From assembly GCF_900174485.1 (NCBI RefSeq), contig NZ_LT837803.1, positions 1,426,001 through 1,490,000 of the forward strand: a DNA stretch of 64,000 nucleotides. The letters run 5' to 3'. This DNA is from Sterolibacterium denitrificans (lineage in GTDB: Bacteria > Pseudomonadota > Gammaproteobacteria > Burkholderiales > Rhodocyclaceae). Positions within the stretch are counted from its first letter, which is position 1, and each line of letters opens with the position of its first letter. A program made the translations under genes and the position numbers. Under the pieces are notes generated by a model. It was not told the DNA's origin and did no database searches. It saw only the letters and a list, made by a program, of their open reading frames with translations. Shown piece after piece: positions 55,563 through 64,000 of this stretch.

Positions 55563-55694
55563 ACACTGCCAACGCCGCAAAATCCACCCAGACTGCTAGA
55601 TCAAGCACGCGACCGGCTGCGTTTGAAGCATTACAGCATACCTACCGAGACGCAGTATGTTCAGTGGGTACTGACGTTTTATCATGTTTCATGA
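55563..55694 (+). pseudogene. intI: Integron integrase (IntI) N-terminal remnant, right
   Basis: The plus frame reads TLPTPQNPPRLLDQARDRLR, then LKHYSIPTETQYVQWVLTFY, then stop at 55692-55694. LLDQ.R.RLRLKHYS..TE.QYV.W is the N-terminal DNA-binding start of IntI tyrosine recombinases. About 280 residues including all catalytic ones are absent, and there is no good start codon (an in-frame TAA lies at 55557). Position and orientation, at the head of a minus-strand cassette array and divergent from it, are as expected for intI. The 95 bases from here to radA hold nothing recognisable. Confidence 0.72.
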
Positions 55695-55789
55695 CAAGTT
55701 ACACCCGCGCGAGATGGGGCGCAGGAGACCGGGAGATTATTGACGCATCCGGCAATCAGCAACCCAAACCACGGGTTCGATGCTTGCCT

Positions 55790-57169
55790 TCACCACTCGC
55801 GCAGCTTGTCGATGGCCTGCTCGATACGTTCCAGCGCGATGACTTCCATGCCTTTGATCGCCTGTTTCGGGGCGTTGGCCTTGGGGATCAGTGCCAGTTT
55901 GAAGCCCAGTTTGGCGGCTTCCTTGAGGCGTTCCTGACCGCGGGGGGTTGGGCGGATTTCGCCGGCCAGGCCGACTTCGCCGAAGGCGATCATTTTGCCC
56001 GGCAGCGGTTTGTTGCGCAGGGATGAGACGATGGCCAGCAGTACGGCCAGGTCGGCGGCGGGTTCGTTGATGCGCACGCCGCCGACGGCGTTGACGAAAA
56101 CGTCCTGATCGAAGCAGCCGATGCCGGCGTGGCGGTGCAGTACGGCCAGCAGCATGGCCAGGCGGTTTTGTTCCAGGCCGACGGTCAGCCGGCGGGGATT
56201 GCCGTGGCTGGCGTCGACCAGCGCCTGGATTTCGACCAGCAGCGGGCGGGTGCCTTCCTGGGTGACCATCACGCAACTGCCGGCGACTTCCTGGGCGTGT
56301 TGCGAGAGGAACAGGGCGGAGGGGTTGGAGACGCCGCGCAGGCCCTTGTCGGTCATGGCGAAGACGCCCAGTTCATTGACTGCGCCGAAGCGGTTTTTTA
56401 CCGCCCGCACCAGGCGGAACGAGGAATGGGTGTCGCCTTCGAAGTAGAGCACGCTGTCGACGATGTGTTCGAGCACGCGCGGCCCGGCCAGCGCGCCTTC
56501 CTTGGTGACGTGGCCGACGAGGATCATTGCCGTGCCTGACTGCTTGGCGTAGCGGGTGAGGTGGGCGGCACATTCGCGCACCTGGGCGACCGAGCCGGGG
56601 GCGGATTGCAGGGCTTCGGAATAAATGGTCTGGATCGAGTCGATCACCGCCACGGCGGGCTTGATGCCGGCCAGCGTATGGAGGATTTTCTCCAGGCTGA
56701 TTTCGGCCAGCAGCGGCAGGCCGGCGGTGGATAGCTGCAGGCGGCGCGCGCGCAGCGCGACCTGTTCGCCGGATTCTTCGCCGGAGACGTAGAGCACCGG
56801 CTGGCGCGCTTCGGCAAGGCGGGAGAGCGCCTGCAGCAGCAGCGTCGATTTGCCGATGCCCGGATCGCCGCCGATCAGCACCACGCCGCCGGCCACCAGA
56901 CCGCCGCCGAGGACGCGATCGAATTCCTCGATGCCGGTCATGATGCGCGCTTCCTCGCGCGGCTGGATGTCGGCGAGCTGCTGCAGGCGGCCATCGCCGG
57001 CCAGCGCGCTGAAGCGCTCCATACGGTTGCCGCCGGCGCCTGCCGACGGTGCTTCCGCGATGCTTTCGATCAATGTGTTCCAGGCGCCGCAGCCGGGGCA
57101 CTGGCCTTGCCACTTCGGCGCGCTGGCGCCGCATTCGGGGCAACTGTAGAAAGTTTTGGGCTTGGCCAT
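55790..57169 (-). CDS. radA: DNA repair protein RadA (Sms)
   Basis: A 459-residue RecA-like branch-migration helicase. N-terminal zinc finger CPECGASAPKWQGQCPGCG, Walker A GGDPGIGKSTLLLQAL, the RadA motif KNRFGAVNELGVF, and a C-terminal Lon-like domain (DVFVNAVGGVRINEPAADL, MIAFGEVGLAGEIRP). It processes recombination intermediates with RecA. It is the first core gene right of the integron. Confidence 0.96.
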   Translation of the reverse strand: MAKPKTFYSCPECGASAPKWQGQCPGCGAWNTLIESIAEAPSAGAGGNRMERFSALAGDGRLQQLADIQPREEARIMTGIEEFDRVLGGGLVAGGVVLIGGDPGIGKSTLLLQALSRLAEARQPVLYVSGEESGEQVALRARRLQLSTAGLPLLAEISLEKILHTLAGIKPAVAVIDSIQTIYSEALQSAPGSVAQVRECAAHLTRYAKQSGTAMILVGHVTKEGALAGPRVLEHIVDSVLYFEGDTHSSFRLVRAVKNRFGAVNELGVFAMTDKGLRGVSNPSALFLSQHAQEVAGSCVMVTQEGTRPLLVEIQALVDASHGNPRRLTVGLEQNRLAMLLAVLHRHAGIGCFDQDVFVNAVGGVRINEPAADLAVLLAIVSSLRNKPLPGKMIAFGEVGLAGEIRPTPRGQERLKEAAKLGFKLALIPKANAPKQAIKGMEVIALERIEQAIDKLREW

Positions 57170-57181
57170 GGGTTCGGGAAC

Positions 57182-57379
57182 TCAGTCGGGCCAGCGCTGC
57201 TGGATTTCGGGCCGGCCGGACAGCGGCCGTGCGACGAAGGCCGCGCTGCGCAGCAGATTGTGCGGTAGGCCGCAGCGCACCCAGCGTACGAGGATGGCCG
57301 GCAGCGCTATCGGCCAGGAGGCATGCCACTGCCGGATCGATGGATCACGCGGCATGCCGCTGGCGAAGAATTTATCGGG
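57182..57379 (-). CDS. Small ORF between alr and radA, unknown
   Basis: A 65-codon frame starting MPDKFFASGMPRDPSIRQW and ending 12 bases before the radA ATG. It has a weakly hydrophobic centre (WPIALPAILVRWVR) and no recognised family. Codon composition is compatible with a gene, but nothing proves translation. The 318 bases between alr and radA contain nothing else. Confidence 0.3.
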   Translation of the reverse strand, partial: PDKFFASGMPRDPSIRQWHASWPIALPAILVRWVRCGLPHNLLRSAAFVARPLSGRPEIQQRWPD

Positions 57380-57487
57380 CATACGGGTTCTTGCGCGGCG
57401 CAAACGGATGGAGCGTGTTCATGAGGTGAATCGGCAGCGATGGGTGAGGTTGGCGGGATTGGCGAGGTTGGCGATTGAGCTGCAAGT

Positions 57488-58612
57488 CTAGCCAATTTCC
57501 ACGACCGGGACGCGGGTGGTGAGAGCGCAGAGCAATTCATAGCTCACCGTTCCCGCCGCCATGGCGATTTCATCGACGGAAAGTCCTTCGCCCCACAGGA
57601 TCACTGGCGTGCCGATGGCAGCTTGCGGGATGCCGGTGAGATCCACGCAAATCTTGTCCATCGAGACGCGCCCCAGCAGGCGGGTGCGCTGGCCGTCGAC
57701 CAGCACCGGCGTGCCGGTCGGCGCGTGGCGTGGGTAGCCATCGCCGTAACCGCAGGCGACGATGCCGATGCGCATGTCGCGCTCGGCGGTGAACGCGCCG
57801 CCGTAGCCGACGCGCTCGCCCGCCGTGATGTCGCGCACGGCAATGAGTTCGCTGGTCAGCGTCATCACCGGCCGCAGGCCGAGTTCGGCGGCCGTCTGCT
57901 GTTCGGGGAAGGGCGAACTGCCGTAGAGCATGATGCCGGGGCGCACCCAGCCGCCCTGCGCGGCGCGGATGGTTTCCGGATAACGCAGCAAGGCCGCGGA
58001 ATTGGCCAGGCAGAGCGGCCAGGCGGGCTGGCCGGCACGGTCGATCTGGTCGATCTGCGCGGCCAGACGCCGCATCTGGCCGACGATGCCGGGGCCGGCG
58101 GGGCCGCTGTCGGCGTCGGAAAAATGCGTCATCAGGGTAATGCCGTCGATGTGCGGCGCGGTTTCGAGCAGACGCAGGGCTTGTGGAAGTTCTCCGGCAT
58201 TCAGGCCAAGACGGTTCATGCCGGTGTTCAGTTTCAGATAGACCGGCAGACGCGCCGGCAGGCGCGCGGCAACGAATGCCTGCACTTGTTCCAGGCTGTG
58301 CAGAACGGGCGTCAGGCGGTATTCGGCCAGCAGCGGCAGCTCATCGGCCGCATAGAAGCCTTCGAGGAGCAGGATGGGCTGGCGCAGTCCGGATTGGCGC
58401 AGGGCGATGGCGCTTTCCAGTTCGATCAGGGCGTAGCCGCCGGTTTCCCCGAGGCTGTCGGCGAGCGCTTCGGCGCAGCGCGGCAGGCCGTGGCCGTAGG
58501 CGTTGGCCTTGAGCACGGCCCAGATGCCGGCGCCCTCCGCGTGTTGGCGGGCGATGCCGAGGTTGTGGCGCAGGGCGGCCAGGTCGATGGTGGTGTGAAG
58601 GGGGCGATGCAT
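57488..58612 (-). CDS. alr: Alanine racemase
   Basis: A 374-residue PLP enzyme making D-alanine for peptidoglycan. The PLP lysine is in AVLKANAYGHGLPR near residue 34; the catalytic Tyr region is RVGYGGAFTAERDMRIGIVACGYGDGYPR-like (GVGYGG/GYGDGYPRH); RLLGRVSMDKICVDLT near the C-terminus is typical. Length is normal. Confidence 0.95.
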   Translation of the reverse strand: MHRPLHTTIDLAALRHNLGIARQHAEGAGIWAVLKANAYGHGLPRCAEALADSLGETGGYALIELESAIALRQSGLRQPILLLEGFYAADELPLLAEYRLTPVLHSLEQVQAFVAARLPARLPVYLKLNTGMNRLGLNAGELPQALRLLETAPHIDGITLMTHFSDADSGPAGPGIVGQMRRLAAQIDQIDRAGQPAWPLCLANSAALLRYPETIRAAQGGWVRPGIMLYGSSPFPEQQTAAELGLRPVMTLTSELIAVRDITAGERVGYGGAFTAERDMRIGIVACGYGDGYPRHAPTGTPVLVDGQRTRLLGRVSMDKICVDLTGIPQAAIGTPVILWGEGLSVDEIAMAAGTVSYELLCALTTRVPVVEIG

Positions 58613-58964
58613 TTCAGATGTCGGGTATGGGCCGCAGTATCAGCATCCGTGGCGTTTTCGATAGGCCGGATTCCCGGATTCTATTCGTTCTGTTCATCCT
58701 GCTTGTCCTGCCCGTTCCATTCAGCCCGTTCGATCGGTTCTGCCGCGCATGGATAAGGGATGTGCGCTCTTGTCTTGTCTGCGCCGCTTCGTTGCGGCTT
58801 GCGGACAGGGACTCGCCCTTCGTGGTATAAAGCGCGACGCCGCAAGTTCCGCAGATTACGCAGTGCTGGACGGACTGAAACGAAACGATCGGTCATCTGC
58901 CTGTTGCGACTTGAATCATCCACCACGAAGCGAAGGGGTCGAGGCTCAGCTTCCTCGACGGCAA
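58613..58964. other. Intergenic region alr-lplT
   Basis: 352 bases between divergent alr and lplT. It includes an open frame continuous with lplT from ATG 58749, but its first 72 codons do not resemble the LplT family. A possible -10 (TATAAA near 58827) lacks a convincing -35. I see no RNA gene or strong palindrome. Confidence 0.4.
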
Positions 58965-60218
58965 ATGAATTTCGGTTTTTACATCATCATGGCGGCGCAG
59001 TTTTTTTCTGCGCTTGCGGATAATGCCTTGCTCATTGCCGCCATTGCCGTACTGCGCGACATGCAGGCGCCGGAGGGCTATGAGCCGCTGCTGAAGACTT
59101 TCTTTACCGCCTCTTACGTGGTGCTGGCCGCTTTCGTCGGTGCCTATGCCGACTCCATGCCCAAGGGGCGGGTGATGTTCATCAGCAATGCCATCAAGGT
59201 TTTCGGCTGCCTGCTGATGTTTTATGGCGCTCATCCGCTGGTTGCCTATGCCGTGGTGGGTCTGGGCGCGGCCGCCTATTCGCCCGCCAAGTACGGCATC
59301 CTCACCGAGTTGCTGCCACACCGCCTGCTGGTGGTGGCGAACGGCTGGATAGAAGGGCTGACGGTCATGGCCATCATTCTCGGTACGGCCCTGGGCGGCA
59401 TGCTGGTCAAGCCGGAAGTCGCCCATCGCCTGCTGGCGCTCGATTTGCCGTATATCGAAACCGTGGCGGAGATGAGTCTGGTGTTGATCGGCGGGCTCTA
59501 TCTGGTGGCGGCCATCTTCAACCTGTATGTGCCCGATACCGGGGTGGCTCATCGCATATTGAAGCGCAATCCGCTCTATCTGCTGCATGACTTCAATCAT
59601 TGCCTGCGTCTGCTGTGGCGCGACAAGCTGGGGCAGATTTCACTGGCCGTGACCACGCTGTTCTGGGGGGTGGGCGCAACCACCCAGTTCATCGTCATTG
59701 CCTGGGCGGCCGAAGCGTTGGGGCTGGATCTTTCGGCGGCCACGCTGCTGCAGGGCGTCGTGGCCCTGGGCGTGGCGGTAGGGGCCGTCATGGCGGCCAG
59801 GATGGTGTCCTTGCGCAGTTCGCTGAAAGTGATTCCGCTGGGCATCGCCATGGGCGTGGTGCTGCTGTCCATGGTTTTCGTGCGCCACCTCTATGTGGCC
59901 GTGCCGCTGCTGATATTGCTGGGCGTGATTTCCGGTTTCTTCGTGGTGCCGATGAATGCCCTGCTGCAGCATCGCGGCCACGTTCTGATGGGGGCGGGAC
60001 ATTCGATCGCCGTGCAGAATTTCAATGAAAACCTGTCCATCCTGCTGATGACGGGAATCTATGCCGTGTTGATGATGCTGCAGCTTTCGATCTATCTCAT
60101 CATCGTCCTGTTTGCCGCGATGATCATCCTCAGCATGTTCCTGATCCAGCGCCATCATCTATACAACCAGCGGCAATTCGACGCGGTCGCCCAGCTCGAT
60201 GATTCGAAACACATGTGA
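58965..60218 (+). CDS. lplT: Lysophospholipid transporter LplT
   Basis: A 417-residue major-facilitator-family protein with about twelve helices. It flips lysophospholipids across the inner membrane for reacylation. Family features: MNFGFYIIMAAQFFSALADN start, AKYGILTELLPHRLLVVANG and GVISGFFVVPMNALLQHRG. ATG 58965 is used; the longer frame upstream is not family-like. In many proteobacteria lplT is fused or adjacent to aas; here it stands alone beside alr, which is common in betaproteobacteria. Confidence 0.9.
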   Translation: MNFGFYIIMAAQFFSALADNALLIAAIAVLRDMQAPEGYEPLLKTFFTASYVVLAAFVGAYADSMPKGRVMFISNAIKVFGCLLMFYGAHPLVAYAVVGLGAAAYSPAKYGILTELLPHRLLVVANGWIEGLTVMAIILGTALGGMLVKPEVAHRLLALDLPYIETVAEMSLVLIGGLYLVAAIFNLYVPDTGVAHRILKRNPLYLLHDFNHCLRLLWRDKLGQISLAVTTLFWGVGATTQFIVIAWAAEALGLDLSAATLLQGVVALGVAVGAVMAARMVSLRSSLKVIPLGIAMGVVLLSMVFVRHLYVAVPLLILLGVISGFFVVPMNALLQHRGHVLMGAGHSIAVQNFNENLSILLMTGIYAVLMMLQLSIYLIIVLFAAMIILSMFLIQRHHLYNQRQFDAVAQLDDSKHM

Positions 60219-60314
60219 GGCCCGATTCCTTGATTCCTTCGGGGCGCCGCCGGGTTTCTGCGATCCCTTGCGATGCCTTGCGCTCCCGGATGAGCGTGGC
60301 GGTCACTGACCCAT

Positions 60315-62372
60315 TCAGTACGAGACCGCGAGCAGCGCGTCCATCGCGGCGGCGTCGACCGGCTTGCTGAACAGGTAGCCTTGCAGGACATCGCAGCCGT
60401 GGCCGGCCAGCAGGTCGCGCTGCGCGGAGGTTTCGACGCCTTCGGCGACGACCTTCAGCCCGAGGTTGTGCGCCAGCGCGATGGTCGCGGTGCAGATCAC
60501 CAGGTCGTCGCTGTCGGATTCGATATTGCGCACGAAGGAACGGTCGATCTTCAGGCTGTGGATCGGCATGAGCCTCAGGTTGCTCAGTGACGAGTAGCCG
60601 GTGCCGAAGTCGTCGATGGCAAGATGGATGCCCATGTCGCGCAGCGCCCGCAGCTTGGCGATGCAGGCGCCGGGGTTGTCCATCACCATGGATTCGGTGA
60701 TTTCCAGTTCCAGGTGTTCGCCGCCGATTTCGTGTTTCAGGAGCGTTGCCGCGACGAAGTCCAGCAGGTTCGCCGAGCGCAACTGCAGGGCGGACAGGTT
60801 GACCGCCATCCGCAATGCCGTGTAGCCCTGATCGCGCCAGATGCGCAACTGGCGGCAGGCTTCGTCGATGACGCACTCGCCGAGCGGCAGTATCAGGCCG
60901 CTCTGCTCGGCGATCTCGATGAACTCGCCGGGCATGATGGTTTCCCTGGCCGAGTTGCGCCAGCGCACCAGGGCTTCGACGCCGACGATGGTCCGGCTGC
61001 GGGCATCGACCTGCGGCTGGTAGTGCAACTCGAAGCTGCGCGAGGCCAGCGCCTCGCGCAGATCGTGTTCCATGCGCATGCGCCGCATGGCGAAGAGATC
61101 GAGTTCGGGGGAAAAGAACTGTACGTTGTTGCGGCCCTGGGATTTGGCGTGATACATCGCCGAGTCGGCGTGCCTCATCAGCGTGCCGCTGTCCTCGCCA
61201 TCGATGGGGAAGAAGGCGATGCCGATGCTCGGCGTGATGTGAACCTGGTGGCCGTCGATCAGGTAGGGCTGCCCAAGGGTGGTGAGCATCTTTTCGGCCA
61301 TGCGGGCGGTGTTCGGCGCATCATCGATTTCGGCAAGGACGATCACGAATTCGTCGCCGCCCAGCCTGGCGAGGATGTCGCTGTTGCGGAGCGAGGCCTT
61401 CAGCCGATCGGCCACATCGATCAGCAGCGCGTCTCCGGCGGCGTGGCCGAGCGTGTCGTTGGTCGCCTTGAACCGATCGAGGTCGAGGAGCAGCACGGCG
61501 AGCGGATGGGATTCGCGCTTTGCCGTCGCCAGCGCCTGTTCGAGGCGCTCGGTGAGGCTGCGGCGGTTGAGCAGCCCGGTCAGCGTGTCGTGATGCGCCA
61601 TGTAGTTGATGTTCGCCTCGGCGGCCTTGCGTTCCCGGATGTCGCGGCATGAACCGAAACAACTGCCATCGGCCAGCAGGCAGGCATTGAGTTCGACCGG
61701 GATGGCCTGTCCGTCCACGGTGATCAAATGGAGCTCCTGCCGCAACTCGCCCGACTCCAGCAGTTCCTGGAAGCCGAGCTGGATGGCGGAATGTTCGGAT
61801 TCGAGGGTGATGTCCAGAATGCTCCGCCCGACCAGTTCCTGCGGGCTGTAGCCGAGCAGGCGCAGCGCCTGCTGATTGGCGTATTGATAGCATCCCTGGC
61901 GATTGGTGATGAGAATGGCGTCGGCAGCGCCTTCGAGTATACCCTTGAGGCGCGATTCGCTCTTCTGGAGCAGGACTTCGGTCAACTTGCGCTCGGTGAT
62001 GTCGCGCCAGACGCAGTAGATGATCGTCCGGCCTTGATGATGGATGGACGACAGCGTGACTTCCGCGAGGAAGTCGGAGCCATCCATCTTGCGATGCATC
62101 CATTCGAAACGGTGCAGCCCGTTTTCCATGGCGAGGGCCATCATGCGTTCGGCCTTGGCGAAGGAGTCCTCTCCGTCGGGTTGCTGCGGCGGAGAGAGGC
62201 GCGAGGGGTGGCTGTTCAGCAGATCGTCGCGCGACGGGTAGCCGAGAAAACGTACCGCCGCCGCATTGCATTCGACGAAACGATTCCCCTCGATGATCCA
62301 GGTCGGATCCGGAGAGGCTTCGAACAACTGCTTGAACCAGTTGCCATCGCTATCGACAAGGTGATCGGACAT
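60315..62372 (-). CDS. PAS-PAS-GGDEF-EAL cyclic-di-GMP protein
   Basis: A 685-residue signalling protein: PAS domains at about 10-130 and 135-255, GGDEF at about 260-425, EAL at about 435-685. The diguanylate cyclase site is intact (RLGGDEFVIVL) with an inhibitory RxxD site five residues before it (RNSD). The phosphodiesterase motifs are also intact (VGVEALVRW, ELEITESMVMD, AIDDFGTGYSSL, KIDRSFV, VVAEGVET). Either activity may dominate; PAS sensing presumably decides. No membrane helices, so probably cytosolic. Start ATG 62372 (MSDHLVDSDGNW). Confidence 0.92.
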   Translation of the reverse strand: MSDHLVDSDGNWFKQLFEASPDPTWIIEGNRFVECNAAAVRFLGYPSRDDLLNSHPSRLSPPQQPDGEDSFAKAERMMALAMENGLHRFEWMHRKMDGSDFLAEVTLSSIHHQGRTIIYCVWRDITERKLTEVLLQKSESRLKGILEGAADAILITNRQGCYQYANQQALRLLGYSPQELVGRSILDITLESEHSAIQLGFQELLESGELRQELHLITVDGQAIPVELNACLLADGSCFGSCRDIRERKAAEANINYMAHHDTLTGLLNRRSLTERLEQALATAKRESHPLAVLLLDLDRFKATNDTLGHAAGDALLIDVADRLKASLRNSDILARLGGDEFVIVLAEIDDAPNTARMAEKMLTTLGQPYLIDGHQVHITPSIGIAFFPIDGEDSGTLMRHADSAMYHAKSQGRNNVQFFSPELDLFAMRRMRMEHDLREALASRSFELHYQPQVDARSRTIVGVEALVRWRNSARETIMPGEFIEIAEQSGLILPLGECVIDEACRQLRIWRDQGYTALRMAVNLSALQLRSANLLDFVAATLLKHEIGGEHLELEITESMVMDNPGACIAKLRALRDMGIHLAIDDFGTGYSSLSNLRLMPIHSLKIDRSFVRNIESDSDDLVICTATIALAHNLGLKVVAEGVETSAQRDLLAGHGCDVLQGYLFSKPVDAAAMDALLAVSY

Positions 62373-62476
62373 GAGCCTCACAACGAAACGAAACAATGGT
62401 CGTTACGATGCTAGCATCGCCTCCCGGCGGGCGCAATTGTGGCGAAAGCGCCGCCGAGACTGAATGGGCGGGCCGT

Positions 62477-62896
62477 TCAGCCGCGCGTGTTCGACTGCGC
62501 GTCGAACGCCGCCAGATCGACGCGCGACGGCGGTTGCCAGCCCTTCTTCCGGTGTTCGGCGACGACGTTGGTGAAAATGCCGCCGCGCACGAAGAACCTG
62601 GCGGTCAGGCGCATGAAGCGCGGCTTCGTCGCCTTGGCCAGGTCGTCGAGGATGCGGTTGGTGACGTCCTCGTGGAAATGTCCTTCGTCGCGGAAGCTCC
62701 AGACGTAGAGCTTGAGGCTTTTCAGTTCGACGCACCGCTTGTCCGGCACGTAGTCGAGGATCAGCGTGGCGAAGTCCGGCTGGCCGGTTTTCGGGCACAG
62801 GCAGGTGAACTCGGGGATTTCCATGTGGATCTGGTAATCCCGGTGCGGCGCGGGGTTGTCGAAGACTTCAAGGGTTTTGGCGGGCAGGCTGGGCAT
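62477..62896 (-). CDS. queF: NADPH-dependent 7-cyano-7-deazaguanine reductase QueF
   Basis: A 139-residue short-form (type I) QueF that reduces preQ0 to preQ1 in queuosine synthesis. Catalytic Cys and Asp regions: [17 protein letters not shown], the QueF motif [22 protein letters not shown], and the C-terminal [15 protein letters not shown]. Start [14 protein letters not shown] at 62896; the longer upstream frame is not family-like. Confidence 0.94.
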   Translation of the reverse strand: MPSLPAKTLEVFDNPAPHRDYQIHMEIPEFTCLCPKTGQPDFATLILDYVPDKRCVELKSLKLYVWSFRDEGHFHEDVTNRILDDLAKATKPRFMRLTARFFVRGGIFTNVVAEHRKKGWQPPSRVDLAAFDAQSNTRG

Positions 62897-63063
62897 GGCG
62901 GCGGAATGGTCAGGGCGTCGATGGCGTGCGCGGGAGCATGCAGGAGCGTGAGAGTGCGTGAGCCCGTCGGTACGAAGGTTTTCATTATAATGTGCCGATT
63001 CCTTTCGGGCGGGACGCTGATCATGCATCGATCGACTCGCGCCATGCCTCCAAAAAGAACGAC

Positions 63064-64000
63064 GTGCGCCTGACCAAGCTCAAACTCGCGGGTTTCAAAT
63101 CTTTCGTCGATCCCACCACCGTGCTGGTGCCCGGCCAGTTGGTCGGCGTGGTGGGGCCGAACGGCTGCGGCAAGTCGAACATCATCGACGCCGTGCGCTG
63201 GGTGCTGGGCGAGTCCAAGGCCACCGCGCTGCGCGGCGAGTCGATGCAGGACGTCATCTTCAACGGCTCGGGCACCCGCAAGCCGGTCGGCCGGGCCAGC
63301 GTCGAGCTGGTCTTCGACAACGCGCTGGGGCGCGCCGCCGGGCAGTGGTCGCAGTATGCCGAAATCGCCGTCAAGCGCGTGCTCGACCGCAACGGCAATT
63401 CCAGCTATTACCTGAACAACCTGCAGGTGCGTCGCCGCGACGTGATCGACGTTTTCCTCGGCACCGGCCTCGGGCCGCGCGCCTACGCCATCATCGAGCA
63501 GGGCATGATCTCGCGCATCATCGAGGCCAAGCCCGAGGAGCTGCGCCTGTTCCTCGAAGAGGCGGCTGGCGTCACCAAATACAAGGAGCGGCGGCGCGAA
63601 ACCGAGAACCGCTTGTCGGACGCCCGCGAAAACCTGCTGCGCGTCGAGGACATCCGCAACGAACTCGACACCCAGGTCGTCAGGCTGGAAGCGCAGGCCG
63701 AAGTCGCGCGCCGGTTTCACGAACTGAAGTCGCGCCATGACCGTCGCCAGCAATTGCTCTGGCTGAAGAAGCGCAACGATGCGCGCGCCGATTACCAGCG
63801 CCTGCACCAGGAGGCCGATGCGGGTGCCGTGCGCCTGGAAGCCGAGACCGCCCGGCTGCGCGAGCTGGAAGCCCGCGTCGAGACCGCCCGTGCCGAGCAT
63901 TTTGCCGCCAGCGACGCGCTGCATGCGGCGCAGGGCGAAATGTATACGGCGAATGCCGAGATCAGCCGCCTGGAAACGGAAATCGCCCACACCCGCGATT
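63064..64000 (+). CDS. smc: Chromosome segregation protein SMC, N-terminal part (3' end outside window)
   Basis: A GTG start at 63064 opens [20 protein letters not shown], followed by Walker [20 protein letters not shown], the segment [20 protein letters not shown] and then the [22 protein letters not shown]-loop region before the coiled coil ([20 protein letters not shown]). About 312 codons are in the window. SMC condenses and organises the chromosome with ScpA and ScpB. Confidence 0.95.
   Translation, partial: MRLTKLKLAGFKSFVDPTTVLVPGQLVGVVGPNGCGKSNIIDAVRWVLGESKATALRGESMQDVIFNGSGTRKPVGRASVELVFDNALGRAAGQWSQYAEIAVKRVLDRNGNSSYYLNNLQVRRRDVIDVFLGTGLGPRAYAIIEQGMISRIIEAKPEELRLFLEEAAGVTKYKERRRETENRLSDARENLLRVEDIRNELDTQVVRLEAQAEVARRFHELKSRHDRRQQLLWLKKRNDARADYQRLHQEADAGAVRLEAETARLRELEARVETARAEHFAASDALHAAQGEMYTANAEISRLETEIAHTRD

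Noticed and set aside
42760-55700. Genomic island or prophage at a tRNA
   Set aside because: No tRNA, phage structural genes or full integrase at either edge; attC sites and cassette layout explain the region better.
58749-58964. N-terminal extension of LplT from ATG 58749
   Set aside because: The extra 72 residues are Cys/Arg-rich and unlike the family, which begins at MNFGFYIIMAAQ.

Overview
The window reads as chromosome of a GC-rich betaproteobacterium of the Rhodocyclales type (Azoarcus/Thauera relatives). The evidence is a benzoyl-CoA ring-degradation gene set in the bzdV-W-X-Y order, the betaproteobacterial run rpsB-tsf-pyrH-frr-uppS-cdsA-dxr-rseP-bamA-skp-lpxD-fabZ-lpxA-lpxB-rnhB, and a radA/alr/lplT neighbourhood. 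The assignment is by gene content only; no 16S gene is present.

Layout. 1-6.3 kb: end of an anaerobic benzoate cluster (ferredoxin-like fragment, small Cys protein, BzdV-type NAD(P)H oxidoreductase, dienoyl-CoA hydratase, hydroxyacyl-CoA dehydrogenase, ring hydrolase). 6.3-13.1 kb (mostly minus): flavodoxin-like protein, RsuA/RluF-type pseudouridine synthase, initiator tRNA-fMet with a consensus promoter, FtsX-type permease, and two acyl-CoA dehydrogenases behind a PsrA-like operator. 13.2-18.1 kb (minus): an FtrABCD/P19-type iron uptake operon with an added porin gene and a Fur-box-like palindrome upstream. 18.2-23.6 kb: rRNA methyltransferase, RsuA, GlnD, Map. 23.7-39.2 kb (plus): translation, isoprenoid, envelope and lipid A genes. 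39.2-42.8 kb: a 193-bp MITE-like element between rlmB-like and ppsR, then divergent ppsR/ppsA.

42.8-55.7 kb is the accessory region and the main result. I read it as a decayed chromosomal integron. Almost every cassette gene is on the minus strand. They are separated by attC sites with core sites such as GTTGGGC, GTTATGC and GTTAGAC: three attC are intact and five are interrupted or partial. On the plus strand at the right end, where intI should stand relative to such an array, lies a translated remnant of an integron integrase N-terminus (motif RLLDQARDRLRLKHYS). A second, more decayed remnant sits at the left edge beside ppsA. Five copies of one IS110-family (IS1111-attC type) element sit inside attC sites, all in one orientation: two are complete and three are deleted or truncated. 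All five keep the roughly 370-430 bp tail downstream of the transposase, where IS1111-type guide (seek/bridge) RNAs are encoded. This tail carries an internal TAACGAATG that repeats the attC/IS left junction.

Cassette cargo from the integrase side: a doubtful small ORF, a HEPN-domain protein with RNAVSH, a single-chain ABC-type ATPase plus TOPRIM (DUF4435-like) protein resembling a fused PARIS system, an alpha/beta hydrolase, a lipoprotein, a P-loop ATPase resembling the Sll1717 family, a small membrane protein, and a YefM/YoeB-type toxin-antitoxin pair at the far end. This looks like a defence-rich cassette array frozen by integrase loss and rearranged by an attC-hunting IS.

55.8-64 kb returns to core genes: radA, alr, lplT, a PAS-PAS-GGDEF-EAL protein, queF and the start of smc. 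All calls come from reading the sequence; no database search or folding was run.
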